DNA from: Chitinophaga pinensis
GTDB taxonomy: Bacteria > Bacteroidota > Bacteroidia > M30B66
Assembly (NCBI GenBank): GCA_943333015.1
Contig: CALQRR010000162.1
Location: 1 to 5,068, forward strand
Direction: 5' to 3'
Length of the DNA stretch: 5,068 bases
In this document: piece after piece, positions 1-5,068 of the stretch
How the letters are laid out: the number at the start of each line of letters is the position of its first letter
How positions within the stretch are numbered: the stretch's first letter is position 1
Notes under the pieces: model-generated
What the model was told of the DNA's origin: nothing
The model's database searches: none
Seen by the model: the letters and a program-made list of their open reading frames with translations, nothing else
Program-made: the position numbers and the translations under genes

Positions 1-863
1 TTAATCCATTCAACAACCGGCCATTTGGAAAGGTCGTAGCACGTCCGGTGGATAAGCGCGATAATTATGTAAAGCGTTGTGTTGCCATCGGAGGCGATAA
101 ACTGGAAATCAAAAACAAGCAGTTGTACGTGAACGATAAACCTGCGGTGAATCCAGAGATGATGCAGTTTTCATACGATCTGCAGTTCAACACGATGAAC
201 GATCCGAAGAAAACCTTCGACAAGCTCGATGTTACCGACATGGAGCAGTACCGGAATATTTCCAATGCGAATTTGTGGCAAGTACATTTGAATAAAAAGA
301 ACAAGGAAAAGCTTCAGAATTCACCCCTTGTTGCACAGATGGCCGAACGTATGGATCCGGTTGGAATGTATGACCCGGATATTTTTCCCAATGTTGGTTC
401 CTATGCCTGGAACAAAGATAATTACGGACCATTGGTGATCCCGAAAGCAGGCATGACCGTGAAACTCGATACGCATAGCATTCATCTGTACAAGCGTATT
501 ATAGGAGTTTACGAGGCCAACGATTTGAAAATCAAAGGAACACAAATCCTAATCAATGGAACTCCAGCAACGGAATATACCTTTAAGCAGGATTATTATT
601 TTATGATGGGGGATAACCGTCACAATTCGGCCGATTCCCGTTTTTGGGGATTTGTTCCGCACGATCATATTGTGGGCAAAGCCGTATTCGTTTGGCTCAG
701 CCGTTCAACCAACCGCAGCTTTCCGAATATCCGTTTCGAACGAGTATTCAGCTTCATCAGTAAGGACGCTATTTCTCGTTCCTACTTCTTTCATATCATG
801 ATACCACTTGTATTGCTGATTGTGGGCTGGAACAACCGCAACCGTTTCCGGGTGCAACGTTAA
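1..863 (+). CDS. lepB: Type I signal peptidase, C-terminal part (5' end outside window)
   Basis: This membrane-anchored serine protease removes signal peptides from proteins exported by Sec or Tat, cutting on the periplasmic side of the inner membrane. The reading frame is open from base 3 to the left edge, so the start, the N-terminal membrane anchor and the catalytic serine box lie upstream. A GTG at 48 is in frame but is internal: the family-typical residues NRPFGKVVARPV are already encoded before it. The general-base lysine box is visible as NYVKRCVAIGGD, with the catalytic Lys at 72-74. The second conserved box, MGDNRHNSADSRFWG, is at 606-650. About 175 residues separate the two boxes, much more than in E. 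coli-like short forms without the insertion; this long insertion is typical of Bacteroidota LepB. A hydrophobic stretch near the C-terminus (about 783-830), followed by basic residues, may be an extra membrane segment. The family assignment is firm; the symbol follows from it. Confidence 0.93.
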   Translation, partial: NPFNNRPFGKVVARPVDKRDNYVKRCVAIGGDKLEIKNKQLYVNDKPAVNPEMMQFSYDLQFNTMNDPKKTFDKLDVTDMEQYRNISNANLWQVHLNKKNKEKLQNSPLVAQMAERMDPVGMYDPDIFPNVGSYAWNKDNYGPLVIPKAGMTVKLDTHSIHLYKRIIGVYEANDLKIKGTQILINGTPATEYTFKQDYYFMMGDNRHNSADSRFWGFVPHDHIVGKAVFVWLSRSTNRSFPNIRFERVFSFISKDAISRSYFFHIMIPLVLLIVGWNNRNRFRVQR

Positions 864-880
864 TGAACACATCAGATCAT

Positions 881-918
881 AAAAAATCCCCGTTGCTTGA
901 ATGCAGCGGGGATTTTTT
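881..918. terminator. Bidirectional intrinsic terminator between lepB and the kinase gene
   Basis: A long hairpin sits between the two convergent stop codons. Bases 881-896 pair with 903-918 around a 6-base loop (TTGAAT). The core is TCCCCG/CGGGGA, with one G-U pair further in. The 5' arm begins with six A's and the 3' arm ends in eight T's (913-920), so an RNA read from either strand ends in a GC-rich stem followed by a U tract. It therefore suits termination of lepB on the + strand (stop 18 bases upstream) and of the kinase gene on the minus strand (stop about 50 bases away). Confidence 0.9.
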
Positions 919-970
919 TTGGGTGAATTGTATGTTTTGAAGAAACGAGAAACAGGAATTGTCCGTTGAT

Positions 971-1588
971 TTATAAGGTGTTCCGAAGATGATTTACCAA
1001 AACCTTCAAACCTTTATCATAACTGATGTTGTTCGTTACAATAATGTCAGCATCATCCCTGTATGGACGGAGATATTGATGATAACTAGGCATCACATGG
1101 TTATTCCACTGATACATTACCGTTTCTTCGGGATATCCGCGTTCATCTTTATCACGACGCAGACGGCGTTGTAATTTTAGATCTTCACGCGCGTCGATGT
1201 AAACTTTTAGATCGAGCTGATTGCGAATTTCCTCATAATGGAAAATGAATAAGCCTTCCATAATGATAATCGGAGCGGGGAGCAGTTCAATGATACGGGA
1301 AGAATGTGAAGCATTGTTGAACGTGTATTCCTTTAGTTCCACTTTTTCCCCTTGCATCAACCGGCACATGTCTTTGTAAAAAGCATCGCGGTGAATGGAA
1401 GTTGGCAGATCGAAATTGATCTGGTCATTTTCGTCCTTGACCTGTTGTTCTTTGGGTAGATAATAATTGTCCTGTGAAACAACACAGGCAGCTCCGGCAG
1501 GCAATGATTCGCGCAAATTTTTCAGGAAAGAAGTCTTCCCCGAAGCGCTACCGCCCGAGATTCCAACAACATAAGGTCTTCTGCTCAT
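971..1588 (-). CDS. udk: Uridine kinase-like P-loop nucleoside kinase
   Basis: Cytosolic kinase of the uridine kinase/phosphoribulokinase family, expected to phosphorylate uridine or cytidine to UMP or CMP in pyrimidine salvage. The 205 residues match the usual length of about 200-215. Visible motifs are a Walker A GGSASGKT at residues 12-19 (bases 1532-1555), SQDNYY at 38-43 with the probable catalytic Asp40, NFDLP at 58-62, the strand IIIMEGLFIF at 107-116, and an Arg-rich lid QRRLRRDKDERG at 140-151. A late ADIIV strand follows. The Tyr...His...Arg nucleoside-binding stretch reads YTFNNASHSSR (88-98), two residues longer between Tyr and His than I recall for human UCK2. This suggests the divergent Bacteroidota paralogue rather than canonical Udk, so the exact substrate is inferred. 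An in-frame stop lies 12 bases before the ATG, which fixes this start among ATG codons. No Shine-Dalgarno sequence is close to it. The gene stands alone, convergent with lepB and downstream of a terminator. Confidence 0.85.
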   Translation of the reverse strand: MSRRPYVVGISGGSASGKTSFLKNLRESLPAGAACVVSQDNYYLPKEQQVKDENDQINFDLPTSIHRDAFYKDMCRLMQGEKVELKEYTFNNASHSSRIIELLPAPIIIMEGLFIFHYEEIRNQLDLKVYIDAREDLKLQRRLRRDKDERGYPEETVMYQWNNHVMPSYHQYLRPYRDDADIIVTNNISYDKGLKVLVNHLRNTL

Positions 1589-1642
1589 TGGGACGCGAAA
1601 TTACAGTTTCTCAACCAAATCTCCTTATGTGTTTTCTTTAAA

Positions 1643-1678
1643 AACAGGATTAATTCTTTGGTGTTTTTTTAATCCGTT
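1643..1678. repeat. Imperfect inverted repeat upstream of the kinase gene
   Basis: GGATTAA at 1647-1653 is matched by TTAATCC at 1669-1675. The arms extend by three more pairs if A1646 is bulged out (AAC at 1643-1645 with GTT at 1676-1678). The 15-base spacer is T-rich. It lies 55-90 bases upstream of the kinase start codon, where an operator or leader hairpin could sit. No convincing Bacteroidota promoter (TAnnTTTG) was found next to it. The repeat is seen directly; any regulatory role is a guess, and AT-rich intergenic DNA produces such repeats by chance. Confidence 0.3.
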
Positions 1679-1771
1679 CAGAAGCTTGCTGCACAGGGGA
1701 GTACAACATTTATTCAGCTTTTTTGCGCATCCTATTATAATAAAACAGGTCTCTTAAAAAGGTATATACAT

Positions 1772-1807
1772 AAAAAAATGCAGCCTAAACCGTGGTTCAG
1801 ACTGCAT
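1772..1807 (-). terminator. Intrinsic terminator of the universal stress protein gene
   Basis: Read on the minus strand, ATGCAG (1807-1802) pairs with CTGCAT (1783-1778). An inner GAACC/GGTTT-type stem adds further pairing, and seven T's follow immediately (1778-1772). The hairpin begins 23 bases past the stop codon of the stress protein gene. The T tract is on the minus-strand side only, so it terminates the leftward transcript and separates it from the kinase gene. Confidence 0.8.
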
Positions 1808-1829
1808 CGTAGTATTCTTTCAAGCGGTA

Positions 1830-2699
1830 TTATTGAAACATTGCCGCTCCAAGGATCTTCGTATTCTCAATCGGATTCATCACCATTACAGGAATCTTTT
1901 TTTCATTGGCAATAATCTCCTGCTCGCGCGATCCAGTAAAAATCTCCAAAACTTCAAGTTCTTCATCAGTCATCATGATCAGCAAATCAGCTTCTTTAGC
2001 TGATGCATAAATCACAATTTCTTTGTGAAAAGCAGTCATTCCGCTTGCAAACTCAAACGAGAATTTACAGTTGTGTTGTGTTAGATATTTTGTGGCAAAC
2101 TGAACGTTGTTCTGAATTTTATGTTTGGTCCATTCATCTTCATTGTTTTCGGCAATGAGATAAAAATGGCAATTGAACAGTTTCGCAAGAAATATTGCCC
2201 AAGCCAGTTTCTGCCGGCTTTCAATTGTCACTGAAAAGGGCAAAACCACATTTCTTATTTTCTCATGCTTTGGCATTTCCTGAACAACGATGTAGGGAAC
2301 ATCTTGAGAATTACGAATCACTTTGATGGCATTACTGCCAGTCCAACGTTGAATTCCTTTTACCCCTTTGGTTCCCATCACCACCATAGTCGCCTTAAAC
2401 TCTTCAGCGATTTCGCCTATACCATCGTGAAAATCACCCCGACGAACCAATACACTCGTTTGAATGCCGCTACTTGCAAAAACATCATCTGCCAAATTCT
2501 GCAGTTTCGACAATGCTTCTTCTTCCTCTAGAATGATTTCATGCTCTTTATCTCCCCAACCTTTATCAATCAGGTGCACGAGTGTTATTGTCTTTTCTAG
2601 GATGCCTGCATATAATTGAGCATGTGCCAATGCCGGAGCGGTAATTTCCGAAAAGTCAATCGGGACAAGGATTGTATCCGTTAATTCAGGAGATTTCAT
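1830..2699 (-). CDS. Universal stress protein with two tandem USP domains
   Basis: A 289-residue cytoplasmic protein with two Usp domains in tandem, at about residues 7-140 and 146-276. Proteins of this family bind ATP or act as stress-responsive regulators; the specific role here is unknown. Domain 1 opens with ILVPIDFSE, with the nucleotide-contacting Asp15. It carries a phosphate-binding loop MGTKGVKGIQRWTGS at 108-122, close to the G-x2-G-x9-G-S/T pattern but with 8 rather than 9 residues in the long gap. I recall similar GxQxxTGS variants in Bacteroidota. Domain 2 is degenerate: Asp15 is replaced by Pro154 and the glycine loop by MMTDEELEVLEIFTGS, keeping only the final TGS, so it probably does not bind ATP. 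The ATG at 2699 places the first strand at residues 9-14, as expected. No Shine-Dalgarno sequence is visible. The gene is divergent from the transporter gene and has its own terminator. Confidence 0.92.
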   Translation of the reverse strand: MKSPELTDTILVPIDFSEITAPALAHAQLYAGILEKTITLVHLIDKGWGDKEHEIILEEEEALSKLQNLADDVFASSGIQTSVLVRRGDFHDGIGEIAEEFKATMVVMGTKGVKGIQRWTGSNAIKVIRNSQDVPYIVVQEMPKHEKIRNVVLPFSVTIESRQKLAWAIFLAKLFNCHFYLIAENNEDEWTKHKIQNNVQFATKYLTQHNCKFSFEFASGMTAFHKEIVIYASAKEADLLIMMTDEELEVLEIFTGSREQEIIANEKKIPVMVMNPIENTKILGAAMFQ

Positions 2700-2729
2700 T
2701 GGGGATTATTCGTTTGTGGAGTTATTAGT

Positions 2730-2761
2730 ACGAAAAGTAAGGCTTTCAGGGTTACTTTCGT
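2730..2761. repeat. Inverted repeat in the divergent promoter region
   Basis: ACGAAAAGTAA (2730-2740) is mirrored by TTACTTTCGT (2752-2761), with one bulged A and an 11-base spacer. The repeat lies in the short gap between the divergent stress protein and transporter genes. Each arm, read outward, gives TTACTTT(T)CG, one mismatch from the Bacteroidota -7 element TAnnTTTG (TACTTTCG at 2753-2760 for the + strand). No clear -33 TTG element sits at the right distance on either strand. It could be a pair of back-to-back promoter elements or a dimeric operator. The repeat itself is seen; its role is inferred. Confidence 0.4.
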
Positions 2762-2792
2762 GTCCTGCTGGTTAAAAAATGATGAATTCATA

Positions 2793-4103
2793 ATGGATAT
2801 TCGGGGCGACAAAAAAGTAATACGGGCCTGGACCGTGTTCGATTGGGCAAATTCAGTCTATCAATTGAGTATAACTTCTGCCATATTACCCGCATATTAC
2901 GGTGCTGTTGCCCATGGTGATGAACAAGGAATGGTATCGTTTTTTGGATGGAAAGTCGTCAATACATCTCTTTATGCCTGGGCTGTTTCAGCCTCTTTTC
3001 TTTTCGTTGCGCTCTTCTCCCCGCTGCTTGCATCCATTGCTGATTATACCGGACGTCGGAAGTTTTTCATGAAACTGTTTACTTGGATCGGTGGTTTATC
3101 CTGTGCCGGCTTGTATTTTTTTACTCCTGATCGCCTCGAATGGGGCATCATCGCATTCACATTGGCTGGTATCGGATACAGCGGCGGTCTGGTTTTTTAC
3201 AATGCCTGGCTACCAGAAATAGCTCCCAAGGGTATGGAAGACCGCATCTCTGCTCGAGGCTATGCGCTTGGTTACATTGGAGGAGTGGTGCTGTTGTTGA
3301 TCAATCTGGTCATGCTACTCAAACCGGATTTTTTTGGTCTTCCGCAAAATGGAATGGCTGCCCGTATCAGCTTCATCACCGTTGGAATTTGGTGGATTGG
3401 TTTTGCCCAATACACCTTTTATTACCTTCCCAAACGAACAATGTCTGACAAAAAAATAATCAATCCAATCATAAACGGATACCGTGAATTGGCCAGAATC
3501 TGGAGGGAATTTCAAACCCAGAAAATCTTGAAAGTGTATTTGCTTGGATTCTTTTTTACGATGATGGCTGTCCTTACGGTGATGTATATGGCTGCCAATT
3601 TTGGTAAAAAAGAACTTGGATTAAAAGATGAAGTGCTGATTCCTACTGTGTTGATTATTCAGCTTGTAGGTGTTGTTGGCTCAATAGGATTTGCACGTCT
3701 GTCGAAACGCTATGGAAACATGGAAGCGATGATTCTTTCAGTCGTGATATGGATTGGTGTATGTGTGGGAGCATATTTCGTAACCAATTCTACGGGCTTT
3801 ATGATTTTGGCAAGTGTTGTGGGATTGGTGATGGGCGGTGTTCAAGCGCTGGCCCGTTCAACGTATGCTCGCCTGCTTCCTGAGACCAATGATCACACGG
3901 CCTATTTCAGCTTTTATGATGTTGCAGAAAAGATGGCTGTTGTGTTGGGAACATTCTTGTTTGGATTGCTTGAAACGCTCACCGGATCAATGCGTTCCTC
4001 CATTCTGCTGCTGGGGATTCTTTTCGTTATTGGATTGTATTATCTGATCCAACTAAAACGCATGAAAATCTCTGCAATTACTGCTGGTGCGATCGCAGAA
4101 TAA
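2793..4103 (+). CDS. MFS transporter, UMF1 (Atg22-like) family
   Basis: A 436-residue inner-membrane protein with about 12 hydrophobic segments, of normal length for the family. The start is taken at the ATG at 2793, giving MDIRGDKKVIRAWTVFDWAN. An in-frame GTG at 2760 would add 11 residues, but it lies inside the inverted repeat and the added residues look non-conserved. Family marks are AWTVFDWANSVYQL near the N-terminus (12-25) and the MFS loop 2-3 signature as ADYTGRRKFF (83-92). Others are GGLVFYNAWLPEIAP (131-145), RGYALGYIGG (155-164) and, in the second half, GGVQALARSTYARLLPE (348-364) followed by FSFYDVAEKMAVVLG (372-386). These fit the UMF1 group, related to the yeast vacuolar amino-acid effluxer Atg22. 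Bacterial substrates are largely unknown, so none is assigned. It shares a promoter region with the stress protein gene and overlaps the antiporter gene tail to tail. Confidence 0.88.
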   Translation: MDIRGDKKVIRAWTVFDWANSVYQLSITSAILPAYYGAVAHGDEQGMVSFFGWKVVNTSLYAWAVSASFLFVALFSPLLASIADYTGRRKFFMKLFTWIGGLSCAGLYFFTPDRLEWGIIAFTLAGIGYSGGLVFYNAWLPEIAPKGMEDRISARGYALGYIGGVVLLLINLVMLLKPDFFGLPQNGMAARISFITVGIWWIGFAQYTFYYLPKRTMSDKKIINPIINGYRELARIWREFQTQKILKVYLLGFFFTMMAVLTVMYMAANFGKKELGLKDEVLIPTVLIIQLVGVVGSIGFARLSKRYGNMEAMILSVVIWIGVCVGAYFVTNSTGFMILASVVGLVMGGVQALARSTYARLLPETNDHTAYFSFYDVAEKMAVVLGTFLFGLLETLTGSMRSSILLLGILFVIGLYYLIQLKRMKISAITAGAIAE

Positions 4104-5068
4104 GCACACTTGGGATATGTTCTAACCAAAGACTTTTACTCTCAATTAAATCTTTCCAGCTCGGGTAATTGATCAGCATTAATTCCTGCAGGGATAAAAA
4201 TTCGCGTCCAATCGTCTTTTCGTTCAGTAAAGAAATTCTATCCGGAAATTCAGCTTTCAACCGGTTAAATTTCTCGTGCATGGCCGATTGCCCATTCATG
4301 TGACCAAAAGCATCCATCACAACCACCTCCGATTGCGAATGCACTATGAATTTTCGGGCATAATTCAACAGATAGGCATCCTCTTCATCAAACAACGGCA
4401 AAAAGATGGTCTCTGAATCACTAAAATCTCTGTCAATTAAAACCCCTACATCACATTGAGATGCTTCCACAAAATTTCGGGCTTTATCATCGATGAGATA
4501 ATTGGTGCGGAAAAGGGGATTAGCACCAGTGATAGTTCCAAGCAGATTTTCAGGTGAAAGGGCTTTCGTTACTCCCACGATATTTCCGAGCAATGAGCCG
4601 GTGTACAATGATTTTCCTGCACCGATGAGTAGAAGATTGACCGAGTCCTTTTCAATCATTCCCGTAATCTCTTTGTGCAGATCCGTGCTGAGCTTGTAAT
4701 GTGTTTCCAGCTCCAGATTCAGTTTCGACGATTCGGTGCGGATGGGACGAAAGCTCTGTCTCTCAAATTCAGTCACATTGAGCAAACTTACATCGGCACT
4801 CGGTGTAACGTGAACGGCCGAATAATGAACCTCTTTTCTGTCGGTTCCGCACATGTGCGTGGCCAACCGGAGCAACTTCCTTCCGCTGCTGGCCAATCCA
4901 AACGAAATAAGGACTTTATACACAGGGGATCTTTTAGGAGTATCCGACACATCTAAATCAACTTCTTTTTCCCTAAATATCCAGTTAATCAACGAAAGTG
5001 ATGGACCTGTCATAAAGGTTGTGACCAATGCCATAATCACCATCATGGCAAATACTGTAGGAGATAAA
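4078..5068 (-). CDS. Cation/proton antiporter (CPA2-type), C-terminal part with USP-like tail; 5' end outside window
   Basis: The frame stays open to the right edge, so 329 residues are visible and the start lies beyond the window; the ATG at 5046 is internal. The first visible residues, LSPTVFAMMVIMALVTTFMT, form the last membrane helix of a Na+/H+ exchanger domain of the CPA2 (KefB/NhaS-like) type, a pump exchanging Na+ or K+ for protons across the inner membrane. A soluble tail of about 290 residues follows. Its first half (from KVLISFG, through VHYSAVHVTP, to LLLIGAGKSLYTGSLLGN) has the strand order and glycine loop of a universal stress protein domain. The second half (VGVLIDRDF ... EVVVMDAFG ... 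PSVLILRS) looks like a second, more degraded copy. It lacks a recognisable TrkA-N/RCK Rossmann motif. The ion is not predictable. The tail-domain call is by pattern and less certain than the exchanger call. Confidence 0.82.
   Translation of the reverse strand, partial: LSPTVFAMMVIMALVTTFMTGPSLSLINWIFREKEVDLDVSDTPKRSPVYKVLISFGLASSGRKLLRLATHMCGTDRKEVHYSAVHVTPSADVSLLNVTEFERQSFRPIRTESSKLNLELETHYKLSTDLHKEITGMIEKDSVNLLLIGAGKSLYTGSLLGNIVGVTKALSPENLLGTITGANPLFRTNYLIDDKARNFVEASQCDVGVLIDRDFSDSETIFLPLFDEEDAYLLNYARKFIVHSQSEVVVMDAFGHMNGQSAMHEKFNRLKAEFPDRISLLNEKTIGREFLSLQELMLINYPSWKDLIESKSLWLEHIPSVLILRSHQQ

Noticed and set aside
48..50. GTG as the start of a 271-residue signal peptidase
   Set aside because: The frame stays open to the left edge and the residues before this codon already match the family, so the gene is cut by the window edge rather than starting here.
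69..95. GGD instead of the usual PGD after the catalytic lysine of the signal peptidase, as a possible inactivating change
   Set aside because: This position varies in Bacteroidota signal peptidases, the lysine and the second box are intact, and the reading frame is clean, so there is no sign of decay.
1616..1626. AAGGAG on the minus strand upstream of the kinase gene as a ribosome binding site
   Set aside because: It is more than 30 bases from the ATG, and an in-frame stop lies between them, so it cannot serve this start or a longer version of the gene.
2265..2531. 88-codon open frame opposite the stress protein gene
   Set aside because: It is a shadow frame on the other strand of a well-supported gene and shows no family motifs.
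2760..2792. GTG start adding 11 residues to the MFS transporter
   Set aside because: It overlaps the inverted repeat and adds residues (SCWLKNDEFI) without family character, while the ATG at 2793 gives the normal N-terminus.
3140..3448. 102-codon open frame within the transporter gene
   Set aside because: It is the +1-type shadow of the MFS reading frame, rich in Trp, His and Arg, with no recognisable domain.
4088..4097. Perfect palindrome TGCGATCGCA, containing the cyanobacterial HIP1 octamer GCGATCGC
   Set aside because: It is a single copy inside coding sequence, and nothing else in the window suggests a cyanobacterium; chance is the simplest explanation.
4675..4956. 93-codon open frame opposite the antiporter tail
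   Set aside because: It is antisense to a clear coding frame with no promoter or motif of its own.

Overview
The window (5068 bases, roughly mid-40s % GC by eye) looks like ordinary chromosome from a member of the Bacteroidota. Three things point there. The signal peptidase has the long insertion between its two catalytic boxes that is typical of that phylum. The genes lack recognisable Shine-Dalgarno sequences. Tandem-domain universal stress proteins and UMF1-type transporters are also common in the group. I cannot place the genus.

Layout, left to right: (1) the 3' part of a type I signal peptidase gene (lepB, + strand), running in from the left edge and ending at 863. (2) A strong U-tract/A-tract hairpin at 881-918, placed to terminate transcription from both sides. 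(3) A uridine-kinase-like P-loop kinase gene (minus strand, 971-1588), convergent with lepB. (4) A 241-base intergenic stretch (1589-1829) with an imperfect inverted repeat and an intrinsic terminator for the next gene. (5) A two-domain universal stress protein gene (minus strand, 1830-2699). (6) A short divergent promoter region (2700-2792) with an inverted repeat. (7) An MFS transporter gene of the UMF1/Atg22-like type (+ strand, 2793-4103). (8) The 3' part of a CPA2-type cation/proton antiporter gene (minus strand, 4078 to the right edge), whose long soluble tail resembles universal stress protein domains. Its stop codon lies inside the end of the transporter gene, a 26-base tail-to-tail overlap.

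The genes do not form one operon: each neighbouring pair is convergent, divergent or separated by a terminator. The only thematic link is stress and ion physiology: a stand-alone tandem universal stress protein, a transporter sharing its divergent promoter region, and an antiporter with a stress-protein-like regulatory tail. The signal peptidase and the nucleoside-kinase-like enzyme are housekeeping in character.

I found no mobile element, CRISPR array, RNA gene, phage gene or defence system. Nothing here supports an undescribed system. The points worth a second look are modest: the divergent kinase paralogue, the antiporter tail, the inverted repeat between the divergent genes, and the overlapping convergent gene ends.
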